DNA from: Pezicula radicicola
Taxonomy: Eukaryota; Ascomycota; Leotiomycetes; Helotiales; Dermateaceae
Reading direction: 5' to 3'
DNA: 64,000 nucleotides
Assembly (NCBI GenBank): GCA_003008705.1
Contig: PDUO01000011.1
Span: forward strand, 1,169,956 to 1,233,955
Shown: piece after piece, positions 45,609 to 58,802 of the stretch
Layout: each line of letters starts with the position of its first letter
How positions within the stretch are numbered: the first letter of the stretch is position 1
The notes under the pieces: model-generated
Told to the model about the DNA's origin: nothing
Seen by the model: the letters and a program-made list of their open reading frames with translations, nothing else
Databases searched by the model: none
Position numbers and translations under genes: made by a program

Positions 45609-46222
45609 CTGTGCATCATCATCTTGTTGGGCTCTATTTTCACTTTAATTCAAGCGGTTTAGCTTTGAGAGGAACCACAAAAATATTGGCCGTCCTTTAC
45701 TGGCCCCTGAGGCCCCCCAATCCGGTTAGCCGCTGAATGTTAGCAAAAGCGTGAACCTCGATTAAAGAAGCCAACTCCAGGTCGTTTTCAACACCATCGT
45801 CCTTCCTCCCGCCCTCGCCCGCAGACTCCTCGTCACGATCTCTCACGGCTGCTGCGCAAGTATATATTCACGAGTTCATATATATCGCCCTGTACGTCGG
45901 CGCGACACTTCGCTCCTTCGGGTTGTCGCAGGAACAGGGAGAAAAGTGTTTCCTAGGTACTTCTCGCGAACCTAACGCCCTCCCTCCAAGCACATCTGCT
46001 TACGACGACAAACAGTTCGCGGTGCCAAACAACAGTGTCTACCTTTCCGCAGGAATCTGACGCAAGGTTCGCCATACGCTCCAACTGCACGAGCTTCGTG
46101 AGGTCGAGGCAACCAATTTAAGCTTCGACAGCGTGCCACTGCCGGCTCCTTGCATACGTTGTTGGCATAGCAAGAGCAGATTCTGCACCATCTCGGTGTT
46201 ATAAGAAAGCAAGAAGGTCAAT
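45609..46222. other. Divergent promoter and long leader of the RRM-R3H gene
   Basis: A CT-rich region with C/T tracts at 45780-45860 typical of fungal housekeeping promoters. No ORF of note. Confidence 0.4.
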
Positions 46223-48230
46223 ATGAGTCAAGGTTATCCAGAGATGTATCAGGACTACTCTTCGCACCGGTCGCCGGGCTCAACTCGTGGTTACAATGGC
46301 ACTACCCTGAACCGCCAGCCATCACGACAATTTGCGAATGACTACCAGCAGATGTCCACACAATACATTCCTGAATACGATGGCGGCGGACGATATGATA
46401 CAGAACGTTTTGGAAGAGCACTTCCAACTCCTGTCCCAACTCACGGCCACTACGATTCTCAGACTTGGAACTATGGAGGGGCAAATGGAATACATGGTAT
46501 GACTGGGGGCCGCTTGAATGCCCCATCGAGAGGACGACCAGCAATTCCTAACGTGAGTCGGGCTGTATTTATTACCTCTCAATTCATAGGCTAACATGAG
46601 CACAGAATTGGCTCGATGTGTCACAAATGCCTCTTACAGCAAACCACAGTGCTCATCAAATGAACGGCCAGTACAGCAGCCAGACGCTCCTGCAGAACAC
46701 TCGAGGCTCTCCATCCAATGATGGCAACGAGGAGCTTATCCCTACAGCTATTGTTATCAAGAACATTCCATTTGCTGTCAAGAAGGAGTCTCTGATGGAT
46801 CTCATGACTAACATGAACTTACCTCTCCCATATGCATTCAACTACCATTTCGACAACGGTGTATTCAGGGGCTTGGCCTTTGCGAACTTCACAAATCCGG
46901 AAGAGACAAAACGGGTCATCGATGCAATGAACCACCTGGAGCTTCAAGGACGGAAGTTAAGAGTCGAGTACAAGAAAATGCTTCCACAGCAAGAGCGCGA
47001 GAAAATTGAGCGTGATAAACGTGAAAAACGGGGACAGTTGCAAGAACAACATCAGCCAATGTCATTACATCATCAAGGCTCACTGGGCTCGATGAACTCG
47101 GCTGTGACTGTTCCCGCAACGTCGACCTCTCCAGTAAACATGCGCTCTGAAGGAAGTGGTCCACCACCGAGTAAGCATCAGGACCTAGTTCATACCCTGA
47201 TCTCTTTTTGCTAACTATTCTAGACATTGATTTCAATGATCCAGTGGTGTTGGAGTATTATTCTACCATTGTGCTCTTCAGGAGTGACCCGAATCAAGAC
47301 GCATATGTCTTCGATCCAAGCGTTTCTCCGGAGGATCGACGAACTATCCACACTCTTGCCCATTATATGGGGCTTCAGCATCAATCAGAAGGAAATGGAG
47401 ACAGTCGACAGGTTACCATCTATAAGAAACCTCAAAATACTAGCCCTCCCGCGGCCATGCTTTCCAATGGGCACTACACAGAGAGTCACCGCCGGGTTCT
47501 GAATCGTGCGGCTACGACAGACTTCAGTGAGGCTCGTGGATCAGATCCTGGTTATTATGGTCATAGTCTAAACCGTCAACGATCTGATCTTCTTGATATC
47601 CCAGGCTCCCCGGGTGTAAACACTATTAACGAGCGTCAATCCGCTCTTCGTGGAGCTAAGTCGTTCTCCGAATTGCGCTCCTTCTCGCCGTCTCCTGCCC
47701 CCACTACTGCAAGCTTCCCTGCAAATCTTGCTCAGAACGTCTCACATTTCAATACGTATGGGCTTAGTTCAGGTGCATCGGGAACGCCCCAAAACCTCAC
47801 ACCTACTTCTGCCGGCGCCATGAATGGACAGGAATCGCTTATCAACTCTTTTAACACCTTAGGTCTCTCAGGGTATGAGCGCCAGAGCTCAGCTCCTCGA
47901 ATCGGTGGACGTCTCGTTGGTCAATCCGATCGAGACAATCAAGGCTCTGCTGCAGGACCCATTGGAAGCCAACGCCCCATGAACGGTCATCATGATGAGG
48001 GCCTACGAAGTGGTCCAGTTGTGGCTGAGAGACAGCCCAGAGGCCCTCCTGCTAATGAGTGGGGTAACGGTACCGGATTTGGTGGAAGACCACGACAGAA
48101 TGGTCATGTTAATCGGGGCAGTGGTGAGCTTGACTTGTCTAGTGTCCAGAGAGCATGGGATGATAACATGTCACAAGATTCCTCAGATCGAAGCATCGGT
48201 CCACACTCCTCCAGCCGATACGGCATGTAA
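46223..48230 (+). CDS. RRM + R3H RNA-binding protein (Pin4/Cip2-like)
   Basis: Probable cytoplasmic mRNA-binding regulator related to yeast Pin4 and fission-yeast Cip1/Cip2. Exons 46223-46552, 46606-47170 and 47224-48230 give 633 aa. An RRM lies at about residues 160-240 (AIVIKNIPFAVKKESL as RNP2, FRGLAFANF as RNP1), followed by a basic helix (QQEREKIERDKREKRGQ). An R3H domain lies at about 299-365 (FNDPVVLEYYSTIVLF, RRTIHTLAHYMGL). The N-terminus is Tyr/Gln/Gly-rich and the C-terminal half is Ser/Asn/Gly-rich with many SP and RS sites, suitable for phosphorylation. Introns are 53 bp with standard signals. The downstream 1.7 kb lacks genes, so the 3' UTR may be long. Confidence 0.9.
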
Positions 48231-49997
48231 ACCACCTTACATGATACCACGAATTACGAACTTTAGATCGTGCAAGGCCACATCTACACACGGCCAACAT
48301 AAAAGCGCATGAAACTCGGGAGAGAAGCTCGAGGAAGTAATTTCACGCGAAGCATGCATCCGTAATGTCGTGCATTTGTGTTATCCTCTGGCGGCTCTCT
48401 CCTTTCGCGTCTTGCTTATTGTAATTACTCATTTTACGCCCACCCTTCACACTGGCCGGCCGTATATATACCTGCAACCAACAACATTGCTTCACTACTG
48501 GCTGGATACGAAGTATGATTCGGATGATGATGAATTTCTTCGATAAAAATACACGTTCATGATCAACAATACGACAGGATACCACATTATACAGCGACTG
48601 GGCAACCATCACGAATTGTACGCTGAATGAACTCACCCTCACTATTTTGCTCGGTCTTGGACTCGAATAATACTCCATCACCATCTCTATATCCTCGAGC
48701 ATCCATAGCGATTACAAAATGCGTTGCTTTTCTCAGATTATGTTGCCTCCTTCTGCCATCACTTCGGCAACTCCTGTACTCTACATTTGCTGCTTACGTG
48801 CGTGCGTGTTTCTTCGAGTTTTCGCTTTTTTTTGCTGCTTTTGGGGTACTTGGTGTCCCAACGCATTGCGGAGCATATGCTGTCTTGATTCTGCCCTTGT
48901 TTAAGGTTGCTGTGGATCGATGGGAAATGATGCATGTGGTGATGGGGATATGAGGAAATGCTTTTGATATGGCATGAAGAGTCTGGACTGTGCTGGACTG
49001 TCAGAGCTTGGCTTACCTGATTGTTCTACTGCTTGCTACTGTTGCTGCTATTCTTTCTGATTGGCCTTTTGTTGTGCGTGTGCTCTTACGTATAATGTGG
49101 CGTCGGGTGGGAAATAATAGGATAGGGGGCTTCTAGTTCTGGTTTCGCTTCTTACCATCAGTCGTAAGTAAGAGAGGTTGCGGTAAAAAGTAAAAATCAT
49201 ATTGTTCAACATCCTTTACTCTGTCCATTGGTCATTTGTGTGAGTGGTTGGTGAATTCCATCAAGTGTGAAGTGGCTATGGACTTTTCACAGGCAGGACA
49301 AATCTCCAATAACTGCTTGAAGTTTTGGGGCAGAACTGACAGCATCCAGCGTGACAAAACGAGGAATCATCTGACATATTTTGCCTGAGTATGTCTATTT
49401 TGAAGGTAAAGACTACCGGGCCCTTTTTCCCTACTACGTCTAATTAAGCAAGTCATTCCTATTTCCAGGCCGATTCAGTCTTGGTTTCTGGCCAAGTTGT
49501 TAAATTCAACTTGGCAAGTTCAGGCAGTAGAAATGGGGCTATAGTTCATTTTTCCAAAAGCTAATAATTGTTTGGTGTTAGGATACTTAGTGTTTGCGTT
49601 TAAGTTCTTATGTGGGTTGGCTGGTCAAGTTAGAATTTTCAACTTCTTTAGCTCACAAACTTAAATCAGGTGTATGATGACAAGACTGCTTTATTCTCTA
49701 AGTGTCATAAAAGGTCGACCGCACCACTGTGAACTCCATTCTTATCACGCTTTCTCATGAATCATTATCCAGTCCTCTCTCCCTTCATGCTTTGAAATTC
49801 TGAGTCACTCAGATACCGCGAGTAACTCAAACCTCGATCTCCTGTGCTGCGACATCTCTATTAAAAATACCAGCTCGCTTATCGAAGAGAGTGGCAGTGA
49901 AGTGACTTCGACTATAAGTATCAGCTGCCTTGGAACTACTCATCATCCATTAATAAATGTTCGCTCAAACTGTTGCTTGAATAATCCAAGGAAAAAC
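48231..49997. other. Long intergenic region
   Basis: Probable 3' UTR of the RRM-R3H gene, then no gene I can support. One minisatellite motif lies at about 49800-49832 (GAGTAACTCAAACC). Confidence 0.45.
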
Positions 49998-50579
49998 CTA
50001 CATAGCATCATAAAACTGATTCTCCCAATGATCCCAATCAGCATCTTGTTCCCAAGCCTCAAGCACAGCTTTCAGCAAGAAGAGCAGATGTAAGTGTTTC
50101 TTCGAAATACCACCTTGCTTGATGTGTCGGTTAGGAATCATTGGATACGTCAGTTCCCAGGCACGAATCCATGTTTCGTAGTTGCTCGTCTCGAGATGTG
50201 AATTGTATACGAATTGGAAATCTTGGGGTGCTACTTTCTTGAGTCGATATAAGGTGTCGTATAAGAGGGCTAGGGTCTTGAATCGACTGTCTTCTCCAAC
50301 CTATGTGCATATTGATCAGCAATAATACATGGAGACTGACACTTCATTACTTGCATCAAGATCTTGCTGGGAATGAGGGGATATGCTTGATCGGTTGCTT
50401 ACCTCGAAGTCATCCTCATAGTAATCTGCGATGTTCTCGTATACTTCTTGCAAGTCCTGAAGGAATGAAATGGATGGAGGGTCTGTAGATCCATCCTTTG
50501 CATAGCTAGCCTCAGCAAATAGTTTGCTGATGTTGAGACATGGTTTGGTCTCTTCTTGTACAAGTACATTAAGTCCCAT
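49998..50579 (-). CDS. Two-exon small protein, function unknown
   Basis: Family not recognised. Exons 50579-50403 and 50300-49998 join in frame over a 102-bp intron (donor GTAAGC, acceptor ATAG), giving 159 aa. The sequence is compositionally normal and Trp/Tyr-rich: ADYYEDDFEVGEDSRFK, LLYDTLYRLKKVAPQDFQF, ETWIRAWELTYPMIPN, LLFLLKAVLEAWEQDADWD. It looks like an all-helical globular protein. No signal peptide or metal motif. It sits about 280 bp from the stop of the FAD monooxygenase, both on the minus strand, so the two are arranged in tandem. Confidence 0.7.
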
Positions 50580-50857
50580 TATTGATGTATAATTTGTATT
50601 TTTCTAATTGGGATATTTTGAGGGGAAAAGAATGGTGCTTGGTTTCTATGAATATCAAGAATTGATGATGTTGGAGAGAGGAAGGGCGAGAAGATGAGAT
50701 TGGTTTAGAGGCTGGTAGGTAGGTTCCTGCCATCTACAGATTCGTTGCTAATGCTTTCCTATTCGGCGTGCCCTCGTCATTGCCACGACTGCTTTGCTTT
50801 GAGTACCTATCCCACTTGCTTTGGGCAACTTTCTTCTATATCTAGGTATCATGAGTT

Positions 50858-52095
50858 CTATCTAGCAACAGATTTTGTCAACAAAGGCGACTGCAACACA
50901 GTCTCCCAATTATGTACCATCTTCGTATTGACCAATGCAGCCTGAACTTCATCACCTCCTCTCTTCACCATCTCCACGTTATAGCTTTTCACAGCATCAG
51001 CCAAGCTTAATTCATGGCTCTTTGCCTTCTTCAATTGCTCCACCAAGTTGAACGCATCACATATCGCATGATTGAGGCCTTGGCCACGCTGAGGTGTCAT
51101 GGGATGTGCTGCATCTCCAGCAAGAGTTACTCTTCCGCCTCGGTCGTCAAAGGGAATTGTGATCCAATAAACGAGCTTGTCGAAATCAACCCTCGTACCC
51201 TTAGGGATCCATTCAATAGCACTCTTCCACGGATCAACAGTCAACGCAGCTCTCTCCTTCAACAGCTTCAATCTTGCCACATTGTCGCCCACAAAGTCAT
51301 TAGGCATAGAAGAATGCATGATCTGGAACTTCCAATTTTCAGGATTCGGATCATGGAAATCCTGGAAGAAGATTACATAGTAACTGTTCAACGGGTGCAG
51401 GGCCGTTGTCATTATGTGTGAACCATTCTCGCGCAGATACCGGGCTTGCTCGGCCGTATAGGTGGAAGTTACGGAGCACAGTGTTGGCCCTGCGCTTGAG
51501 ACCTTGGCATTCTCTTCCCCAACTATGAGTGTCCGGGCCATAGACCTAGGACCATCAGTCCCAACAAGCATATCTCCTTCTACAACCGAGTTATCCGTAA
51601 AATGCGCCGTGACTCCTCCGTCTTCCTTGTACGTAATATTCTTCAAAGTCTTGCCATACTGTACTTCAATATCTTCACTACACAAAGCACGGAGCCTTTG
51701 CCTCGAGAGTCGCCGCAATCCTCCAGTTGGTAACTCCTTCAAAACTTCGCCCGTTGCGGCGTTGTGGAAGGCCATCACATCTGTCATCGTGGGTACGAAT
51801 TGGGGTTCGGGCTGCGCCGTATTTAGACGGGCACGCAGGTTCTCAGGGAGGAGTTGCTGGAGCATGGGGAAAGACCAATGTGTAGCCATAGTCCATTCAC
51901 GCGGGCGGGCTGCCGACGCGCTGGGTTCGGTCTCGAAGACAGTGAACTGAATACCGGCCTGCGTCTCATTGTTAGTGGTGCTTTTCGTAAGGAGATTTCG
52001 TGCCATACCTGCTTCAGCCCTTGAGCTACAAGAAGACCGGTGATTCCAGCACCAATGATGAGGGCATGCAGTGGTTTGGAAGCTACCTTAGTCAT
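50858..52095 (-). CDS. FAD-dependent monooxygenase (salicylate hydroxylase-like)
   Basis: Flavoprotein aromatic hydroxylase of the PHBH fold; it would use NAD(P)H and O2 on an aromatic or polyketide substrate that is not inferable. Exons 52095-52009 and 51958-50858 give 395 aa. The Rossmann motif GAGITG lies at residues 15-20, the DG motif at MLVGTDGPRS, and the GD motif at VTLAGDAAHPMTPQRGQGLNHA, which binds the FAD ribityl. The 50-bp intron falls between GLKQ and AGIQFTVFE, a common place in this family. It is somewhat short but all three motifs are intact. A Zn2Cys6 factor lies 1.3 kb upstream on the same strand, a common pairing in fungal catabolic or secondary-metabolic loci; no core biosynthetic enzyme is present here. 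Confidence 0.9.
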
Positions 52096-53394
52096 GGTCG
52101 CAAAAGACTACAAACAACAAAATGCTGGCTGTCAAAGAAAGACGGGGAGACGTCGTGGAATAAGAGGAGATATACTTGCGCCTTCATGGTTATGCACTTT
52201 AGTTAATCACCTTATTGTCCTTTGCACACTAATGCGGGGGTCTGCTGGGTGCATCTTGAAAGATCTAAGAGGGAGGGTTGTTGTCGCACTGCATTGGTTA
52301 TGCCTCGGGAGTTGATGCAGTTGAGACCCACGTTGCGGGTTTGCAAATTGTGTCATGTGACTCTCGGTTCTGGAAAAGGGGTAAATAGCGAGGTCAAAGC
52401 GTACGTGGAAAGACTTATCAAATATTTTATTATGACTAGATTAGCATATCTCCTACTTTCAATAATAATGGCTTATTTGCCATATCAATTTCATTAAGTC
52501 CTAGTAAAAAGTGAAGTACAGTTGTACAAGTTCTCATATAGAAATGGTCTCTTATCTTCATAAAAAATCTTTCTATAGATATTGCACCTTCTTCCGTAAT
52601 AGCAGTCTCTACCGCGTGCCTGTATAGCATATCTCAGAGTCTAAAAGAACAGTCTTATACAATTACCTTGTGGCCCGTGGTAGCGCAGATCGAATGGATG
52701 AAGCGGAATGGCGGATATTGCGATAGAAGAGCTGCGGGTCTTGCGGAAGCTGAAAGAACGTACTAAGCGACAGGGGCTATGAAATCGCATTGAACAAAGA
52801 AAACTATTATAATCTGCACACCCATTTGCAAATGTCGGATCTTACATATCAAAATTAAACTCAACTCAATGATCGAGAGCTTAGCTTATTTGATTTGCAC
52901 ATTCATACTCCGCGTTCCCAAAGGAGAGAACTACTCCTTAGCACTTAGTGTTTTAAAGTCCAAGCATGTAAGAATACAACGAGTGGAATAGCATACACTT
53001 AGCCTCACTATAATATCTGACAATTAACTCATAAATCTAAAGAATATCCTGCCTAGCATTAGATTATATGCCACTTTAATATGCTACCTCAAGCGCGAAG
53101 ATAATTTAAGCGATGGAGATTTAGCGAGCGTAGTATTCACAGGTGGGTAGCTTGACAGAGGGCACAGCGTCTGAGTTCCTTCACAAGTTCACGAACTTTA
53201 AATACGGGGCTAGAATAAGCCTTTGAGAAAGATAGCCATAATAGTTCAAGGAACCCTAAAATGAAACTGTCTGCGATTCATCACTTGAAATACTATTTAG
53301 TTGACAGTCTATTTATTGTGCTTCTCAATATTGCTTCTCAATATACTTTAAACAAGATGTGGATCAAGTGGGTTATCCAAATCAGCTGAGACCC
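52096..53394. other. Intergenic region
   Basis: The promoter of the FAD monooxygenase and the 3' flank of the Zn2Cys6 gene. AT-rich after 52400. No gene or clear repeat. Confidence 0.4.
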
Positions 53395-55704
53395 TTATAC
53401 CATATCTTGTCCAAAGAATTGCATCCATCCCGGGTCGTTCAGCCCTTCAAAGATATCATCATATAATGTATAACTATTCAACTCGTCTATACTTTGACCC
53501 CCAGGTATCTCAAGTTGAGGATCAAGCGCATCCAACAGGGCCACATCCTCCCTCTTTCTCTGCACAAACCTACTAACAAGTAGTCTGGCCATACGCAAGG
53601 TTTCTCTCGAAAGCTGTGTATCCCAAGCAACACTTACAGCTTCGAAGGAGTCCATAACTTCCGGAAGTATTCTTATACTTTGACGTGTATCTATGGATAG
53701 AAAAAAGCAAATTATATTGAAAGGAACGCTGAGAATATTCCACCATGGTATATGCAATCTTGACAGTGTTCTGCATTCAAAGAGTGCTTTCCGAAAAATC
53801 GGGATGGCCATCTCTATTATGTCGGGTTGAATTCTTGCTAATGCCGCTCGAAGCATTCTGCATAAGCACAAGCAGATGTCTGCTTTCAGAAGAGCAGTCG
53901 TAGGCGTACTGGCAGGAAGTAGGGAGAGTTGTCTAATCCCTCTTTCCAGATTCAAGATAGGCCTTTTGTCTAGGCCCATACTACTGTTTGAGAGGATTTC
54001 TGCCATGGTAATTAGTTCATGGGTAAAGTCCCCTTCTTGTGGTAAGGGCCTGTGACTTTTGATGTTATCTAAATGCACCCTTGTGCGGCCATACTCAGCT
54101 GCAAAAAGCTGGTTCAAAGACCACCCAACCCAGAAGACACGCCGGCGCATTTCGAGTTTCTCTGAAGTAAAAGATCTTTGAGCTCCATCAGCAGCGAATT
54201 GAACGGTGTCGATTTCTCGATGTAGCCCGATTGCTTCTGCAAGATGCATGCTCGTGCAACTAGCTATCCAAGATAGTATTGGCCGACTTGTAGACCGTAG
54301 GTAAATTGCGCGGAGGATCCATGCCACAATAAAATCTAACGATAATGCGGCTGGAAGCTGTGACACGCTTGATTCTAATATTTGCAGAGAGTTCTCGGCT
54401 AGTTCTCCTTCCATCTATAGTCAGAAACCCGGAGTTAGTTTACTTATTCTAGATATTATCAAGAGCAATTCAAATAGGATTCCGGAGCAAATTGCCTAGA
54501 ACAAGATAGTTACTCAAAACAGGAAGGAGTAAATGAACCCGAAAAGGGCAATTTTGCTCTGAGAAGTTGAGACTTACGGCATAGGAGATCGTTTTAGAGA
54601 AAAGTGACCCCAAAATAATTACGCCACAAATGACAGCCTCAAATCCCGCGTTGCGCTCGCCAGTTTCGGCTGTGGCCCAGAAGGTCTTGCAACGCTGCAG
54701 AAAGCTTTCAGGATCTATGATACCATAAACAGGATGTATAGTCTCGAAATAGGTATCGAAGAAAGGTTTGACGTTCTCCAGGGGGGCCTTATAATATAGT
54801 TTAATATCTGGGGCTGGGCGAGGATCTTCAGTTCGGACTCCAGTGTGCCATGAATATGCATATAAGCGTGGTGGATTATCCATTTCTAGGTCTAGCCCTA
54901 AAGATCTTGGAAAGGCAATCGCACTATGAAGAATAAGTAGTCAGTATTTCCTAAGCTAACATGATGAAGTAAGGCCGGGTATGCGTATGGAAGAATGAGA
55001 AAAGAGAACAAGAATCGAGGCCGTGACTTTTGCCATATGTTAACATAGTAACTCACCTGGCTTGAATAACTCATTCGAGTCGCATTCTTACGTGACCGCA
55101 CTTTACTCTCGACTAAAGCTCGTTTACGCAAGGAGAAAATAATCGAAATATGGAATAACAGCATTAGCAAGTTCTCACTGACCTATGAGCATTCATGTAG
55201 CGGCACTTCCAAGGATCCAACATTGGCGAACCACTCTGTAAACCCTCATTAGGCTTGATTGGCTGTTCTGTAGCGGTTCCACTGCCAGTGTCATCAATAT
55301 CTTCATCAACCAGGCCAAGCGTTCCAGAACCAAATATTGGCCCTTCAACAAGGTTATTTGTTGTAGAAGTTTTTCTAGTTGGCCGCGCTATCGTTTGCCT
55401 CTTCTTGGCTGCTTTCGAAGTTGTCCCTTCAAAACTGCATTCATAGTCGTACCCAACGCACTCTGCACATGGCTGTGAATATATAAAGACCCGGAGTCAG
55501 TTTATTTGCTATGTAGCAATTGAAATGTAAGTAAGTTAGGACCTGAGAGACATATTGGGCAGTAGAAATATATCTAAACAATTCTAGTAAACTTGCCTGA
55601 GAGCCATCACATCGTCTTTTTCTTTTTCGACAACTATCACATGCATTTCGTGCTCGAATACGCTTTCTGAGAGCCAAAGTGCCCTCTACCGAATTTGATG
55701 TCAT
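53395..55704 (-). CDS. Zn2Cys6 fungal transcription factor
   Basis: Nuclear regulator with an N-terminal binuclear zinc cluster and a fungal-specific middle homology region. Exons 55704-55597, 55472-55183, 54923-54578 and 54414-53395 give 587 aa. Ligands are Cys22, 25, 32, 38, 41 and 48 (CDSCRKRKRRC, then CAEC). The cluster is split by a 124-bp intron whose donor is GCAAGT, a GC-AG intron; no GT alternative nearby keeps the cluster intact. The middle region shows PVYGIIDPESFLQRC, SWIASCTSMHLAEAIGLHRE and RRRVFWVGWSLNQLFAAEYGR. An upstream in-frame Met at 55962 is open but includes a hydrophobic stretch unlike this family, so 55704 is preferred. Possible regulator of the neighbouring monooxygenase, by proximity only. 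Confidence 0.87.
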
Positions 55705-56579
55705 TCTCGCTCCTGAATCAATCGAGTGTTCGGTGTCGTCCGCATCCGCAAGATCCGCAGATCCCGCCAACACATAGGATGATGGTTTGCGAGTGAAGAT
55801 GAAGGTGAGGGTACTTGTGAATGAAAACAGCAAGATAGCAATCCTCCGTATATCCTCACTTGTGACTTGGGGAACTTGAGTGGGCGAGGTGTTGGCGGTG
55901 TTGATGATTGAAGACCATGTAGAGCAGCTGTTCAAACCCGCTAATTTGCACGTGATCTGCAAGCTTCACCATCCACACTAATTTGTAGCTTGCTTGGTCT
56001 TACTTGCTCACGAATTGCGTTGTAAGATATTGGTATGATCAGAGCTGGCGATATGTAAGGTATGGGTTACTTAGAACAAGTGAACCACTTAAGTCAACTA
56101 AGATACGGTACTTAAGACCATCGCTTGCATCTTAATAGATAAGCATCTAAAAGAATCCCTTACAAAGCAATTGACATGCTAGATATCTTCACATTTAATC
56201 TCAGGGACGCATTTTTAAGATGAGGGTCAAGTCCAATTTTGATTTTGTCCTATTTCTAGCACATGAACAATAACAATGAAAAAGAAAATATACCAAAAGA
56301 AAATGTACTTCACTACAATCTAGTATGCGAGAAGGCCGGCCAATGGGATAAGAAACCGAATTCTTCTGCTCTATTCTCAAACTAAAGACAGATAGCTACT
56401 TAATAGCAGCCCACGATTCGTATCTTCCATATCTCCCACAAGATGCCGCCATTCCAGGCTTCGCAGAACGCCATTCAAACTTCCAAGATTGTGAAGCGCC
56501 TCCCATTTCATGAATCATCGCATCGTAAGCGCCATGATACTACCTCGATACTCCCCAGAACTCCACCTAGAACAATTAC
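55705..56579. other. Intergenic region with MITE copy 4
   Basis: Promoter side of the Zn2Cys6 gene and 3' flank of the HSF gene. It contains the repeat element at 56008-56178 and otherwise nothing recognised. Confidence 0.4.
56008..56178. mobile_element. MITE-like element, copy 4 (diverged)
   Basis: The left end CACGAATTGCGTTGTAAGAT and the reverse complement of the right end, ATGTCAATTGCTTTGTAAGG, are related to each other and to copies 1-3. The interior has about three minisatellite-like units (GTGAACCACTTAAGTCAACT). Confidence 0.45.
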
Positions 56580-58802
56580 TCAAGCTTTCCGCCTTTTCTT
56601 AGTGGGACTCTTCTCACCACTCACACTGAATTCTTTACTCTCTTCCGGTGTTGCAGCATCACTACTCCCTGTAGTCTCTACAATCCTACCATCATCGTCA
56701 GCAGCGCCGTCGACGCCAAAGTTGTAGTTCGAGTCCATCTGAGCACCATCGTTGAATGAATCATAGTTGAAGTCGGCCTGAGGAGAACCACCGTAGTACG
56801 CTCCCGAATCCAAGTATTGGTCCAAATCAAGATGTGGACCTTGATCAACCGAGGTATCTCCATTGAAATATTGATCACTTTCAAGACCTGGCATGTTGCT
56901 AGATGGACTCAGAGGTTGCAGGATGGTACTGACATCCTGCAGTCTTGCATCCTGCTCCTGCTGCAGACGAACCAACTCATCGATCTCCGCTTGAGTATAG
57001 CCTAAATCAGCAAGGGTGGGAGCTTGTGGTGGTGCTGGATTGATAAGTGCGTTATTACTGCCGGGCGGAGAGGTCTTGTTAGCGATCATATTCAGCATGC
57101 TATTGCGCTGTTCCGGAGTGAGGGGGGAATTGCCGTTCGAGTTCTCATAGTGAGACAACATTTCTGGGAAGTCCAATTTATTCCCAGGCTGAGCTGCCTG
57201 TGCGTTGGTGTTGTTGATGAGGTCCATCATTTCTTGCCTTGGAAGCGGTTGTTCTGGGTCAAGCTTGATTTGTACATTTTCGGATTGCGGCGCATCAAAT
57301 AGCTCCTCAATAGCCCCAGGTCTGTTCTGGACAGCATGTGCTTGACTCCCAAACTTGGTAGATCCAGTTGTTGACGGTGACATAGTACTGGCTCGTCCAC
57401 CACCAGAAGGTGGAGCCATAAGAAGGCGCTGATGTCTCCTATGAGGACTTGCACTGCCAGGTGCTGGTTGCTCTTGGTTGCCCACATCACCCATTTCCAC
57501 CACGTTCCCATGCTGTCCCTGGTCTTGCTGCGCGGCGAATGTTTGTGCCATCTGCTGGATATTCTGTGGTAGGTTTCCTTGGCCATCCAAGCTTCTATTG
57601 TACACGGTTGCAAGGAATGTCAGAATGGCGTTGATTGAACTTTCGTGCCGATCATGCAGTGTTTGGAATGCCATTGATTGCTGATAGAGTGCGTTATGGT
57701 CTTTACGTAGTCGGCTTATAGCATTGGTAATGACACCTTGCTGTTTCTGGAATTCTGCCAGTTGGTGCTGAACCAATGCAAGATCACGCTTTTGCAAAGT
57801 CCCGGATTCAGGTGTGACAGAAATTGCTCGAGGTTGGCCTGAAACATTGCTTGGGCCATAAGTGTTGCCATAAATCTCTTCCACGCCATCTTTGCCATCT
57901 TCGTCACCACTGTCCATCTCAACATCCTCATTTTTTACTCTCCCGCGAGCCTTTGGTTGTGCTTTGCCGCCGCCTTTGGGTTTGTTGATGAGCCATAGTA
58001 GATTTGGGTGCCCGCGCTTGAAGTATGGATTCTTGTATTCGCTGGGACTCTTATTTTTCCTCTCACTTGCCTTCATTGAGTTGTCTGACAGCCCAACTTG
58101 CTTGTGGAAGCCGTACATATTCAGCTGTCGAACAAAGGAAGCATAATTATTGTGTTTAAACAGTTCGGGTATCAACGTCTTCGCAAACTCATCTTCGTCG
58201 AGCACGACAAACGAATTTCCATGATCCGACCATCGAATAAGATCGGTGTTCTTGGATTCATCGAGGAAGCTGAGACCAAAGACATCAGCAAACGGTCTTT
58301 AAGTGGGGATTTGAGGCGCATACCTGCTTAGTTTCTGCACAAACGGCGGGATCTGCTTTCGTTTTGATTGCGCGTCTCTCTTTGCAATAGCAGCTCTCTC
58401 CTCAAGAAGCTCAATGTTATCATTATCGTTGTCTTCCATAATACCACTAGCCCCTTGAGGATCAAGCATGGAACTGTCTCCAAATTGACCCCAAGAATCG
58501 GCCGTGGTGTCATAGCCCGGGCGTTGTGCTGTAACAAGTTGACGATTCAAAGGTCTCCGCGCCAGTTGTGTTGAAGGAGCCGGAACAGGCTGGGTGTATG
58601 GTCCCTGAGACATCGTGTTTGCACCATAGGTATTCATATTATATGCTGCTGGATCAGGGTATGCCGTATTCTCTGCACTCCATCGAAGGAAGTCGTCATT
58701 CGACACCTGGCTGGGCGCAGAATACGGCTGCTGCACAGGTGGCGTTTGAACGACTGGCGATGCTCCAGGCGCTGCTCGTTTTCTGGGGTTCGAAGGAGGC
58801 AT
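56580..58802 (-). CDS. hsf1: Heat-shock transcription factor
   Basis: Nuclear activator of heat-shock genes. Exons 58802-58324 and 58269-56580 join over a 54-bp intron inside the DNA-binding domain, giving 722 aa. The HSF domain spans about residues 151-255: IPPFVQKLSSFLDESKN, LIRWSDHGNSFVV, PELFKHNNYASFVRQLNMYGFHKQ and a wing ending FKRGHPNLLWLINK. The position usually Trp in QKLW is Ser. An acidic linker is followed by a heptad coiled coil (about 320-385, ALVQHQLAEFQKQQGVITN onward) for trimerisation. The C-terminus is acidic with aromatic residues, suited to activation. It ends KSPTKKRRKA, a likely nuclear localisation signal. The upstream ATG at 58814 adds four residues only. Confidence 0.93.

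Noticed and set aside
50858..55704. Secondary-metabolite cluster around the monooxygenase and Zn2Cys6 factor
   Set aside because: No polyketide synthase, NRPS, terpene cyclase or transporter is nearby; the neighbours are housekeeping genes.
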